From an uncultured Eubacteriales bacterium (GTDB lineage Bacteria; Bacillota; Clostridia; Oscillospirales; CAG-382): 13,611 nucleotides of DNA. Below the pieces are notes generated by a model. The model did not search any database. It was not told the DNA's origin and was given only the letters and a program-made list of their open reading frames with translations. Below are positions 5,733 to 13,599 of the stretch, piece after piece; within the stretch, counting starts at the first letter, position 1, and the number at the start of each line of letters is the position of its first letter. Both the position numbers and the translations under genes were made by a program. The stretch spans positions 1-13,611 of the forward strand of contig CAKSDR010000033.1 in assembly GCA_934446095.1 (NCBI GenBank), in the 5' to 3' direction.

Positions 5733-8147
5733 TTATTTGTCAGTCTGAGTTTTCTTTTCAAAAACACTCCTTGCAAGGTCAAGCAATTTTTCCGCGCCCT
5801 TCTGCAAAGGATATATAGGAAACATAAGAAGCACCGTTAAAACAATACACCCTATGTTAAGATATGTCATGCTGAAAAACTGCGGAAGAACAAAAATGCA
5901 AACGGCGTATAAAATACCCATCAGAGCAAAAAGTATTCCATGCCATGTGCTGCTTGCAGGCTTGCATACCTTAAACAGCATCATGTACGCTGAAAAAGCG
6001 TATACCAAACATGCAACGGTAGATATATTTGCATAGTCAATACCGAACGATGATGCGAGAATCATCGCACACTCAACAAGCAAAACGGCCGTTATTGCCG
6101 TCGGAAATGCATTATACATCACATTTCTTAAAAATTTTCCCCTTACAATATCATTATTTGGTTCAAGTGCAAGGAAAAATGACGGTATTCCTATCATCAT
6201 GCACGATACAAGAGATATCTGAACCGGTTTAAAAGGATAATATGAAACCGAAATTATTGAAATAATTGTCATGATGAAAGAAAATATATTCTTTACGAGA
6301 AACAGCGACGCTGTCCTTTCAATATTGTTTATTACGCGCCTGCCCTCTTCAACAACATGAGGCATGTTTGAAAAGTCGGAGTTTAAGAGAACAAGGTCTG
6401 AAATGCTTGCGGCAGCGTCGCTTCCGGAAGCCATGGCAATACTGCAGTCGGCGTCTTTTAAGGCAAGTACATCGTTTACACCATCGCCTGTCATGGCAAC
6501 CGTATGCTTTGCTTTTTTAAACGTTCTTATAAGCATCCTTTTCTGTTCCGGACTGACTCTGCCGAAAACAGTGTAATCAAGCATTTTTTTCGAGCATATT
6601 TCCTTTTCAGAAAGGCCAGATACGTCTATGTATTTCTCGGCGTTTTCTATGCCGGCTTGTGCGGCAATTGCCGATACTGCGCACGGATTATCTCCGGATA
6701 TAACTTTTACCGCAACGTTTTGCTCGGAAAAATATTTAAAAGTTTCTTTAGCGCTCTCTCTTATCGGGTTTACTATAAATAAAAATGCAAGCGGCACAGC
6801 GTTCGACGAAAACGCCGAGTCCGAAAAAACATTTTCCCTGTCATATTCTCCGTTTACTCTGCAAAAAGCAAGTACCCTCTCGCCTGCGGAAAAATGTTTT
6901 TCAAGGTCATCTCTGTATTTATCATACTTTTCGGAAAGTAAAATTTCCGGTGCCCCGAGAACATATATGTTACCGTCGGCAAATTCTGCGGCGCTGTATT
7001 TATAAACCGAAGAAAATTCTTTTTTGCGCACAACGCCGCATTTTTGATATATCATATCTTTATAGTATGTTTTGAGTGCCGTTAATGTTACGTTTTCTGT
7101 TTCCATGCATGAAACAAATGATGCTATAGCATCGTTCACAAAAGGAATCTGCGACAATACCGAAACCTCTTTTACAGCCATATCGGGCTCGGTAATCGTT
7201 CCGGTTTTGTCGACACATATAATATCGACTCTTGCAAGATTTTCAATGCATTTCATGTCGTGCACAAGAGTATTACCTTTTGCTAGGCGCACCGTGCTTG
7301 CCGCAAGAGCGACGCTTGTAAGAAGATAAAGTCCCTCGGGTATCATGCCGATAGAAGACGCAACTGTATTTTCAATACTCTCTTTTTCGGAAAGTCCGAG
7401 TGTTTCATGCTGGTTCAAAAACATTATCACGGAAAACGGAATTATAATTATTCCTATAACCATTATAAGTATATTAAGCGACTTCATCATTCCGGGGCGC
7501 TGTCTTTTCTTTGCTCTTTTGGCTTCCAACGTAAGTTTTAATGCAAAAGACTCTGCTCCTACGGCTTCAAGCCTTGCCCTGCATTTTCCGGAAACCACAA
7601 AACTTCCCGAAAGAAGATTATCGCCGGAAACTTTTTTTATTTCGTCGGCTTCACCCGTAACAAGCGCTTCATTTACAAACACTTCTCCCGTGCATACAGT
7701 AGCGTCGGCCGGAATCTGGCTGCCCGTTTCAAGTTCTATAATATCATCGAGCACAAGGTCTTCGCTGTTTATTGTTTTTATTTTGCCTTCTCTTATTACA
7801 CGGCTTGTCGGAGCAGACACAAGATTCAACTTGTCCAGCGCCTTTTTTGAGCGTATTTCCTGCACAATTCCGATAAACGTATTTGCAAAAACAACCCCTA
7901 AAAATGTAAGGTGGTTGTAAGCGCCTTCATATATGAGAACCGCCGCAAAAACGAAAAATATTATATTAAAATACGTAAAGATATTTTTTGTTATAATTTT
8001 TGAAACAGTGTCGTTGTTGTCAGAAGGCTTCTTGTTTATAAGTCCCTCTTCTGCCCGTTCCTCCGCCTCAATTTCCGAAAGTCCGGCATCGGGGGCCGAA
8101 TTGTATCTTAACACTGAGAAACCTCTGTTTTTATCTTCTTTTTTCAT
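5733..8147 (-). CDS. cation-translocating P-type ATPase (CtpE-like)
   Basis: An 804-residue membrane pump that uses ATP through a phospho-aspartate intermediate. In order: a short cytosolic N-terminus without a heavy-metal domain; paired membrane helices at about 52-90; an actuator domain with TGEAD (164-168); helices around the PEGL motif (270-273) in the M4 ion-binding segment; DKTGT with phosphorylated Asp313; the nucleotide-binding domain; TGDGVND (about 553-559); and six C-terminal helices. The sequence around IPEGL resembles mycobacterial CtpE, a calcium pump, more than heavy-metal, KdpB or MgtA types; the ion here is not proven. The ATG at 8147 has only a distant AAAGGTG (about 13 bases). 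A GTG at 8114 preceded by AGAGG is an alternative start. It follows the HdeD-like gene after 18 bases and is probably cotranscribed with it. No terminator is visible downstream. Confidence 0.88.
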   Translation of the reverse strand: MKKEDKNRGFSVLRYNSAPDAGLSEIEAEERAEEGLINKKPSDNNDTVSKIITKNIFTYFNIIFFVFAAVLIYEGAYNHLTFLGVVFANTFIGIVQEIRSKKALDKLNLVSAPTSRVIREGKIKTINSEDLVLDDIIELETGSQIPADATVCTGEVFVNEALVTGEADEIKKVSGDNLLSGSFVVSGKCRARLEAVGAESFALKLTLEAKRAKKRQRPGMMKSLNILIMVIGIIIIPFSVIMFLNQHETLGLSEKESIENTVASSIGMIPEGLYLLTSVALAASTVRLAKGNTLVHDMKCIENLARVDIICVDKTGTITEPDMAVKEVSVLSQIPFVNDAIASFVSCMETENVTLTALKTYYKDMIYQKCGVVRKKEFSSVYKYSAAEFADGNIYVLGAPEILLSEKYDKYRDDLEKHFSAGERVLAFCRVNGEYDRENVFSDSAFSSNAVPLAFLFIVNPIRESAKETFKYFSEQNVAVKVISGDNPCAVSAIAAQAGIENAEKYIDVSGLSEKEICSKKMLDYTVFGRVSPEQKRMLIRTFKKAKHTVAMTGDGVNDVLALKDADCSIAMASGSDAAASISDLVLLNSDFSNMPHVVEEGRRVINNIERTASLFLVKNIFSFIMTIISIISVSYYPFKPVQISLVSCMMIGIPSFFLALEPNNDIVRGKFLRNVMYNAFPTAITAVLLVECAMILASSFGIDYANISTVACLVYAFSAYMMLFKVCKPASSTWHGILFALMGILYAVCIFVLPQFFSMTYLNIGCIVLTVLLMFPIYPLQKGAEKLLDLARSVFEKKTQTDK

Positions 8148-8165
8148 TACAATAAAAATTCACCT

Positions 8166-8720
8166 TTAGCCTTTAATATCCGGTTCATTTGCCTTAATTG
8201 CCTTAACTATGGTATGAAGTATAATAAGAAGGGCTGCTCCGTGAAGAATAAAGCCAAGTCCGACAACAATCGACACCATAATCGCTCCGGCCATAGGCGC
8301 GATCATTGACAAAAATCCTAGAACCGTCATGGCAATACCGATAATAAGCGTAATCCACCAGTCGCTGTAATAAAATTTTTTGAGGTCAAAAGAACGTACA
8401 ATTTTTTCTATTCCGAAAGCGGCAAGCCAAAGACCGGCTATAAAAGCCAAAACCTTTGACATTATATAACTGTTATTTAAAAATATTACGCCCAGGACAA
8501 TGTCCAAAACTCCTGAAAATAAGACAGTTCCTGCGCCCGGGAAACCTTTTGCCGCAGAAAAGTAAAATACAAGCGAAGACATCCCTGAAATTACAATCAT
8601 AAGACCTATTACCCATGACAGGGACGCAAGAGTTGCTTCAGGATTGCATAAGGCAATAATTCCCACCGCAATCATAAGAAGGCCCGATAAAATAATGCAA
8701 AGTTTGGAGTACGTTTTCAT
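8166..8720 (-). CDS. HdeD/DUF308 family membrane protein
   Basis: A 184-residue integral membrane protein of the HdeD/DUF308 family, named after an Escherichia coli acid-resistance protein; the molecular role of the family is unclear. Six hydrophobic helices arranged as three pairs are visible, the pairs separated by short polar loops (around EATLAS, NNSYIM and the basic RSFDLKKFYYSDW). Glycine-rich repeats such as LSGLLMIAVGIIAL and FSGVLDIVLGVIFL show the internal duplication typical of the family. A GTG at 8732 is in frame, but the ATG at 8720 has AGGTGG eight bases upstream, so I use it. It precedes the P-type ATPase by 18 bases, suggesting one operon and a shared envelope or ion-stress function, which is inference. 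Confidence 0.85.
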   Translation of the reverse strand: MKTYSKLCIILSGLLMIAVGIIALCNPEATLASLSWVIGLMIVISGMSSLVFYFSAAKGFPGAGTVLFSGVLDIVLGVIFLNNSYIMSKVLAFIAGLWLAAFGIEKIVRSFDLKKFYYSDWWITLIIGIAMTVLGFLSMIAPMAGAIMVSIVVGLGFILHGAALLIILHTIVKAIKANEPDIKG

Positions 8721-8783
8721 TTCAAATCCCACCTATTCTGTATGTTTTAATATTTTTATGTCAAATTTGCAGTTTTATTATTT

Positions 8784-10100
8784 TCAGTCTTTATTTATTT
8801 CTTCCATAACGCTCATATATGCAGGTCTTATTATTTTACCCGAGCCCACGATTTCTTCTATTCTGTGGGCGCACCAGCCGACGATACGCGCAACGGCAAA
8901 CAAAGGCGTGTATAATTCCACAGGTATTCCCAGCATTTTATATACAAACCCGCTGTAGAAGTCAACATTCGGACTTACGCCCTTATACATGCGGCGCTGC
9001 TTTGATATAACCTTCGGCGCAAGTTTTTCAACTTTCAGGTAAAGGTCAAGTTCGTTTTTCATATTTTTTGCAGACGCAAGTTCACATGCGTATTTTTTGA
9101 GTATGAGTTCACGCGGATCGGATATTGAATAAACTGCATGTCCCATCCCGTAAATAAGTCCTTGCCTGTCGAAAGTTTCCTTATTCAATATTTTGCAAAG
9201 ATAGTTTTCTATTTCGTCATCGTCGGTTTTATCTGCTATATTCTTGCTGATATCACCCATCATTTCCATAACCTTTATATTGGCTCCGCCGTGCTTCGGT
9301 CCCTTAAGCGACGACATTGCGGCGCATATCGTTGAATATGTATCAGATCCCGATGAAGTTACAACTCTTGTTGTAAACGTAGAATTGTTTCCGCCGCCAT
9401 GTTCCATATGCAGCATAAGCGCAATTTCAAGAACCTTTGCCTCAAGTTCGGAATATTTGTTGTCTGGCCTTAACATATATAAAAGATTTTCCGACGACGA
9501 CAATTCCTTCTGCGGATTGTGAATAAACATGCTGGCTCCGTTGTTGTAGTGATTGTAAGCGTGATAACTGTACACTGCAAGCATCGGAAATACCGACGTT
9601 AAGTATATGCACTGACTTATAATTTCAGCAAGGTCGTTACTCTTTATATTTTTATCATAAGAAGCAAGCGCCAGAATACTGCGCGACATTGAATTCATAA
9701 TATCCTCAGACGCCGCTTTCATGATAATATCACGTGTAAAGTTTGACGGTAATCTGCGGCAGGCAGCTATCTGCGAAGAAAACCGTTCGGCCTCGTCCTT
9801 ATCGGGCAGCGATCCGAACAAAAGGAGGTATGCCGTCTTTTCAAAGCCATATCTTTCGCCTTCAAACATGTCTATAAGTTCGCCGACCTTATATCCCCTG
9901 TACCATAATTGACCGCCGCATCCGTCATTCGGGATAACCTTGGATATTCCCGTAAGCCCTGTTAAAACACCTTTTCCTTTTTCGTCGCGAAGTCCGCGGT
10001 TTACCCCATACTCCTTGAACAAAATATCCGATATAGTATCGTTTTTTATACAAGTTTCCCGCATTTCCGCCGAAAAATCAAGCAAATTCTTATCTATCAA
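8784..10100 (-). CDS. citrate synthase
   Basis: Condenses acetyl-CoA with oxaloacetate to citrate and CoA, in anaerobes usually for glutamate synthesis through a partial TCA path. The 438 residues are of normal length. Conserved sites are visible: His234 in EHGGGNNST, His270 in GPKHGGAN, the GMGHAVYSISDPR segment with the catalytic-type His321 and an Arg, and Asp380 in NVDFYSG, followed by FAVARIVGWCAHRIEE. Methylcitrate synthase is a close relative that sequence alone does not exclude, but no propionate genes lie nearby. The start codon is TTG (10098-10100) with GGAGG eight bases upstream. It is last in the operon with two MarR regulators and a hydrolase, 36 bases behind the second regulator. 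No aconitase or isocitrate dehydrogenase gene is present in the window, and no terminator was seen after the stop. Confidence 0.93.
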   Translation of the reverse strand: MIDKNLLDFSAEMRETCIKNDTISDILFKEYGVNRGLRDEKGKGVLTGLTGISKVIPNDGCGGQLWYRGYKVGELIDMFEGERYGFEKTAYLLLFGSLPDKDEAERFSSQIAACRRLPSNFTRDIIMKAASEDIMNSMSRSILALASYDKNIKSNDLAEIISQCIYLTSVFPMLAVYSYHAYNHYNNGASMFIHNPQKELSSSENLLYMLRPDNKYSELEAKVLEIALMLHMEHGGGNNSTFTTRVVTSSGSDTYSTICAAMSSLKGPKHGGANIKVMEMMGDISKNIADKTDDDEIENYLCKILNKETFDRQGLIYGMGHAVYSISDPRELILKKYACELASAKNMKNELDLYLKVEKLAPKVISKQRRMYKGVSPNVDFYSGFVYKMLGIPVELYTPLFAVARIVGWCAHRIEEIVGSGKIIRPAYMSVMEEINKD

Positions 10101-10136
10101 AATTCAATCCTCCAAACAGTTTATTCCGCAGATAAA

Positions 10137-10625
10137 TTAATCCTCCGGATAATCTTCCAGTCTTTTTTGCATGATACCGTCAAGTTCCGCCATTTCATGA
10201 AGGTGGCTCAAAAATCTGTCCCTGCCGAATTCTTCCACAACTCCTATGTAAAACTTTTCAAGTCTTTCGTGCTGATCTCTCGCCGCTGTAAGTCCTCCGT
10301 CGGTTATGCAAATATAAGTTCCTTCGTTGCCGTCGCCGTCATGTTTCCAGTCTACAAGTTTTTTATCATACAGCCTTCTTACGATTCTTGACACCCTGCT
10401 TATCGGAAGCCCTATTTGCTCCGACATATCGGAAAGATAAAACTTTTTTCCGGTTTCATTTTTTTCCGACTCTCTTGCAAGTATACTTATTATCTCGTAA
10501 TCAAGCGGATTTATGTTCTTAAAAAGTTTATTTATATTCGCCTTTTCAATTCTGTATGAATGAGCGGTAATCTTGCCCGCAAGATCAAAAATATCGTCTT
10601 TTTTAAAATCAAAATTCAAACTCAC
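10137..10625 (-). CDS. MarR-family transcriptional regulator (operon member, upstream of citrate synthase)
   Basis: A 162-residue winged-helix regulator of the MarR type. After an N-terminal helix (about 15-35) comes the fold: LDYEIISILARE, the helix-turn-helix YLSDMSEQIGLPISRVSRIVRRL with its recognition helix at about 80-92, then the wing and the C-terminal dimerisation helices. The wing (HDGDGNEGTYICIT) is short and lacks the usual DxRxxR, so ligand and DNA specificity may differ from typical MarR. The frame is open to 10676, but the GTG at 10623-10625 has AAGGAGA nine bases upstream and yields MSLNFDFKK; this start overlaps the end of the hydrolase gene by 17 bases, suggesting coupled translation. 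Citrate synthase follows after 36 bases and is the natural candidate target, though this is not shown. Confidence 0.8.
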   Translation of the reverse strand: MSLNFDFKKDDIFDLAGKITAHSYRIEKANINKLFKNINPLDYEIISILARESEKNETGKKFYLSDMSEQIGLPISRVSRIVRRLYDKKLVDWKHDGDGNEGTYICITDGGLTAARDQHERLEKFYIGVVEEFGRDRFLSHLHEMAELDGIMQKRLEDYPED

Positions 10626-11613
10626 TTTTAAAAGTCTCCTTTTTATCAAATTCTTTCCAGAAAACTCTGACCGCATTTTCGTATTTTTCTCTATCGGCAG
10701 AATAACTTGCCGCGTGCCCCGCCCCCGGAATAATAAGAAGTCTTTTCAAAGACTTGCAGTTTTTATAATTTTCATATGTCATTTCCACAGGCACAAACTT
10801 GTCGTCCAAGCCATGGATAAACAAAATCGGAATCTCGGTATTTTCAAGCGAATTTTTTACACATCCGTCTTCAAGTCTGATATTCATTTTTCTTTTGCAT
10901 ATTCTGTCGGCAATGTCTTTACGCAGAGTATAAGAAAGATGAAGGTTATTTTTTATAACATGTTCAAGTATACCATGCACGGAAGCATATCCGCTGTCGG
11001 CGATAATTCCGCGTACGCTGCCGAAAGGGAGTATATCTGCCGACATAAGAACAGCCGCCGCCCCCATTGATATTCCGAAAAGATACACGGGCATAGAACC
11101 GAATCTGCCTTTTGCCCAGCCTGCCCAAGCCCTGCAATCATATCGCTCCAAAATTCCTAAACTCATAAAATTTCCTTCGCTGTTTCCCTGACCGCGCTGT
11201 TCGGCGTATAAAACGCTGCAGCCGTTTCGGCTGAAAAAGTCTGAAAATTGTCCGAATTCGTAATTCCACGAAGAACGCCAGCCGTGAAAAGCAATGATAA
11301 GCCTTTCGGCATTTTCCGCCGGGAAATAGTGCCCTTCAAGTTTTGTTTTGTCAAATGAAACAACACTTACATTTTCATGTTCCGCCTGCTTTAATTTTTT
11401 TGAAGCGGTCTTTTTTAAACTTTCTTTTGACCTCCGGTCCGCAGTTCCCGAAATTTTCGAAAAATTTCTCTTTAATATTGCCGGAAGCCGGCGGTCAAAG
11501 GCTATTTTAAGCAACATGTCGGCAGATGCATACGCGAATGCCCCGAAAGATGCAGCAAAAGCAGCGGTAATGCCCATGGCTTTTAATAATATTCTGCTTT
11601 TAGGTCCGGTCAT
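10609..11613 (-). CDS. membrane-anchored alpha/beta hydrolase
   Basis: A 334-residue protein of the alpha/beta hydrolase fold, of the kind annotated as serine aminopeptidase or lysophospholipase-like; the substrate cannot be told. A hydrophobic N-terminal segment (about residues 8-36) suggests a membrane anchor or uncleaved signal, followed by a basic linker to about 75. The catalytic triad is visible: Ser182 in GISMG, Asp271 in HGLDDKFVP and His299 in GAGHAAS. The oxyanion region is FHGWRSSW near 109. The basic, serine- and lysine-rich linker is unusual in length but not in kind. Its ATG has GGGGG at a good distance. It lies 27 bases after the first MarR gene and overlaps the second by 17 bases, so it is the middle of one operon. 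Confidence 0.85.
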   Translation of the reverse strand: MTGPKSRILLKAMGITAAFAASFGAFAYASADMLLKIAFDRRLPAILKRNFSKISGTADRRSKESLKKTASKKLKQAEHENVSVVSFDKTKLEGHYFPAENAERLIIAFHGWRSSWNYEFGQFSDFFSRNGCSVLYAEQRGQGNSEGNFMSLGILERYDCRAWAGWAKGRFGSMPVYLFGISMGAAAVLMSADILPFGSVRGIIADSGYASVHGILEHVIKNNLHLSYTLRKDIADRICKRKMNIRLEDGCVKNSLENTEIPILFIHGLDDKFVPVEMTYENYKNCKSLKRLLIIPGAGHAASYSADREKYENAVRVFWKEFDKKETFKSEFEF

Positions 11614-11640
11614 AAAGCATCCCCCTCTTTTTGCAAAGGT

Positions 11641-12063
11641 TTATTCCAAAACAACCTTCATCAGTTTTTCATACAGCCTTACGAATTCTTTTGCATCATC
11701 TTCGCCGAATTTTTTAAAATAATCCGACAGATATTTGATTATCTGAGTGTTTTCCCTTTCGAGAAATTCTTCTCCCTTCGGCTGAAGTTTTACAACCGTC
11801 TTTCGGCTGTCGTCATTATCTGCCGTTCTTATAATGTAATTTTTTCTTTCGAATTGCTTAAGTATTACGGCCATCCTTGCAGAACTTACAATGAATTCGC
11901 CGCTTAAGTCTTTCGGATGCGCTTTCCCACCATGGGTTTTAAGATAACTCAAAACGCAAATCTCGTTTTTGATTTTTTTTGAAACTTCTTTGTCAAATTT
12001 TATGTACGGCAAACTTCTGCGCGTTTTTAAAAACTGTACTGCAAGTTCATTAAATTCTGCCAT
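11641..12063 (-). CDS. MarR-family transcriptional regulator (operon leader)
   Basis: A 140-residue MarR regulator, the usual family length. The order is an N-terminal dimerisation helix, KNEICVLSYLKTHGG, the helix-turn-helix HPKDLSGEFIVSSARMAVILKQFERKNYI at about 48-77, and a wing with the classical DNDDSRKTVVKLQPKG (the DxRxxx motif, about 82-97), then C-terminal helices. GGGAGA lies seven bases ahead of the ATG. It is the first gene of the operon running to citrate synthase and faces nrdD divergently across 225 bases. A short inverted repeat at the start point of its own promoter suggests autoregulation, common in this family. Confidence 0.9.
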   Translation of the reverse strand: MAEFNELAVQFLKTRRSLPYIKFDKEVSKKIKNEICVLSYLKTHGGKAHPKDLSGEFIVSSARMAVILKQFERKNYIIRTADNDDSRKTVVKLQPKGEEFLERENTQIIKYLSDYFKKFGEDDAKEFVRLYEKLMKVVLE

Positions 12064-12080
12064 GGATATTCTCCCAATTT

Positions 12081-12097
12081 TACTAATTTTGTTAGCA
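12081..12097 (-). promoter_or_regulatory. candidate MarR operator at the transcription start
   Basis: CTAA (12083-12086) and TTAG (12092-12095) form an inverted repeat with a five-base spacer, extended by a further T/A pair at 12081 and 12097. It covers the predicted start point of the MarR-led operon, where a bound repressor would block polymerase. The site is short and A/T-rich, so chance is possible. Confidence 0.35.
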
Positions 12098-12102
12098 AAT
12101 AT

Positions 12103-12131
12103 ATTTTAACTTATTTTATCAATTTTGTCAA
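12103..12131 (-). promoter_or_regulatory. consensus promoter of the MarR-hydrolase-MarR-citrate synthase operon
   Basis: On the minus strand, a perfect TTGACA (12131-12126), 17 bases, then TAAAAT (12108-12103), 39 bases ahead of the ATG. A perfect 12-bp palindrome AATAAATTTATT (12130-12141) overlaps the -35 end and could be a second protein-binding site. Confidence 0.8.
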
Positions 12132-12211
12132 TAAATTTATTTGTCTTATTTTGACGCAAAATCATTCAAAAAAATTTACATGCCAAAGCTATATATTTTT
12201 TTATTTTAGTA

Positions 12212-12240
12212 TTGACTTGTAATACTATATATGCTATTAT
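12212..12240 (+). promoter_or_regulatory. sigma-A-type promoter of nrdD
   Basis: TTGACT (12212-12217), 17 bases, TATTAT (12235-12240). The start point would be near 12247. The first NrdR-like box covers the spacer and part of the -10, the second lies just after the start point. Confidence 0.8.
12222..12237 (+). promoter_or_regulatory. NrdR-like box 1
   Basis: ATACTATATATGCTAT fits the NrdR box consensus (ACACWATATATWGTGT) at most positions, with the central CTATATAT intact. It overlaps the nrdD promoter spacer and -10, a repressing position. NrdR is an ATP-cone/zinc-ribbon repressor of ribonucleotide reductase genes that senses ATP/dATP. Confidence 0.75.
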
Positions 12241-12253
12241 ATATTAGAAGTTG

Positions 12254-12269
12254 ATACTATATATAGTTA
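12254..12269 (+). promoter_or_regulatory. NrdR-like box 2
   Basis: ATACTATATATAGTTA has the palindromic ACTATATATAGT core of the NrdR consensus. It starts exactly 32 bp after box 1, matching the about three-helical-turn spacing known for tandem NrdR boxes. Confidence 0.8.
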
Positions 12270-12288
12270 TTTTAAGGAGCATATAGAA

Positions 12289-13551
12289 ATGAAGATCATA
12301 AAGCGCAACGGTTCGGAAGCCGATTTTGACATTACAAAAATCATTATTGCCATAACAAAAGCAAACAACACTGTAAAAGACAGTGAAAAAATGACGAACA
12401 TGCAGATTCAGCGAATTGCCGACAGTGTAGTTTTATCATGCGAAAAATTGCAGCGTTCTCCAAGCGTCGAAGAAGTGCAGGACATGGTTGAAAAACAGAT
12501 AATGGCGCACGGCGCGTTTGAAGTTGCAAAATCCTACATAACTTACCGCTACAAAAGGACTCTTATACGTCAATCCAATACAACCGACGATAAAATTTTA
12601 AGCCTTATCGAATGCAACAACGAAGAGGTAAAGCAGGAAAATTCCAACAAGAATCCCGTGGTAAACTCCACACAGCGCGATTATATGGCAGGCGAGGTAT
12701 CAAAGGATATTACAAGCCGCATACTTTTGCCGAAAGATATCGTAAATGCGCATAACGAAGGCATTATTCACTTTCACGACACGGATTATTTTGCGCAGCA
12801 CATGCACAACTGCGACCTTGTAAACCTCGAGGACATGCTCCAAAACGGAACCGTAATTACAGGTACGCTTATAGAACGCCCGCACAGTTTTTCGACCGCC
12901 TGCAATATTGCAACGCAGATTATAGCGCAGGTTGCGTCAAACCAATACGGAGGCCAGTCTATTTCCCTTGCCCACCTTGCTCCTTTCGTTCAGGTCAGCA
13001 GAGAAAAAATTCGCCAGTCGATCATTGAGGAAAGCCGTTCCGTCGGAGTTTCACTTCCGGAGGACGATTTGTCAAGGCTTGTCGAAAAAAGGCTTAAAGA
13101 AGAAATAAACCGCGGTGTGCAGACCATTCAGTATCAGGTTGTAACTCTGCTTACCACAAACGGACAGGCTCCTTTCGTAACCATTTTCATGTACCTTAAC
13201 GAAGCGAAAAACGAGCAGGAAAAACACGACCTTGCAATGATAATAGAAGAAGTTTTATCTCAGCGTTTTAAGGGCGTAAAAAACGAAAAGGGCGTATGGG
13301 TAACTCCTGCGTTTCCGAAACTCATTTATGTTCTTGAAGAAGACAATATTAACGAAGGAACAAAATACTACTATCTTACGAAACTTGCCGCAAAATGTAC
13401 CGCAAAAAGACTTGTTCCGGACTACATTTCCGAAAAAAAGATGAAAGAGTTGAAAGAGGGCAACTGTTTTCCTGTCATGGGCTGCAGAAGCGCGCTTTCT
13501 CCTTGGAAAGACAAAAACGGAAATGACAAGTTTTACGGACGCAGGAAATAA
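12289..13551 (+). CDS. nrdD: anaerobic (class III) ribonucleoside-triphosphate reductase NrdD, truncated N-terminal part
   Basis: NrdD makes deoxyribonucleotides in strict anaerobes with a glycyl radical installed by NrdG. This frame holds an N-terminal ATP cone (residues 1 to about 92, starting MKIIKRNGSEADFD) and the first half of the catalytic barrel: HMHNCDL (Cys175) and VMGCRS (Cys399), the two active-site cysteine regions. It then stops at residue 420 right after KFYGR, where family members usually continue with a stretch like FN.GVVTIN for about 300 more residues. The zinc cysteines and the C-terminal glycyl-radical loop (RVCGYL-like) are absent. Directly behind, another frame reads a NrdD-like C-terminus (next entry). 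As it stands the protein cannot carry the radical. AAGGAG at 12274-12279 sets the ATG start. Read as an internally deleted gene or an assembly collapse. Confidence 0.93.
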   Translation: MKIIKRNGSEADFDITKIIIAITKANNTVKDSEKMTNMQIQRIADSVVLSCEKLQRSPSVEEVQDMVEKQIMAHGAFEVAKSYITYRYKRTLIRQSNTTDDKILSLIECNNEEVKQENSNKNPVVNSTQRDYMAGEVSKDITSRILLPKDIVNAHNEGIIHFHDTDYFAQHMHNCDLVNLEDMLQNGTVITGTLIERPHSFSTACNIATQIIAQVASNQYGGQSISLAHLAPFVQVSREKIRQSIIEESRSVGVSLPEDDLSRLVEKRLKEEINRGVQTIQYQVVTLLTTNGQAPFVTIFMYLNEAKNEQEKHDLAMIIEEVLSQRFKGVKNEKGVWVTPAFPKLIYVLEEDNINEGTKYYYLTKLAAKCTAKRLVPDYISEKKMKELKEGNCFPVMGCRSALSPWKDKNGNDKFYGRRK

Positions 13552-13574
13552 AAGAAAGAGTTATGCACCTGTAA
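13539..13574 (+). pseudogene. nrdD: nrdD 3' end fragment, out of frame with the upstream part
   Basis: In the +2 frame relative to the long open frame, codons from 13539 read TQEIKERVMHL and then TAA (13572-13574). This resembles the last residues of class III reductases, which commonly end in K-[TQ]-x-E-[IV]-x-x-R-V-x-H-L. The join to the upstream half lies at about ACGC (13539-13542), which could belong to both sides. The 25 bases to the nrdG start are a normal intergenic distance for an nrdD stop. Confidence 0.65.
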
Positions 13575-13599
13575 TTTTCCAGAAACCGAAAGGATTTTT

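Noticed and set aside
5548..5748. Plus-strand open frame of 66 codons opposite the pnuC leader
   Set aside because: It has no ribosome binding site, overlaps the promoter and leader of pnuC on the other strand, and its product resembles no protein.
7345..7920. Long plus-strand open frame of 191 codons inside the P-type ATPase gene
   Set aside because: It is the antisense shadow of a conserved catalytic protein with clear motifs; no ribosome binding site and low-complexity serine-rich product.
8737..8764. Promoter of the HdeD-like gene with a perfect TTGACA (8764-8759) and TACAGA (8742-8737)
   Set aside because: The -10 is poor and the start point would fall on the AGGTGG ribosome binding site, leaving almost no leader. 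The gene may be read through from citrate synthase or use an unseen promoter.
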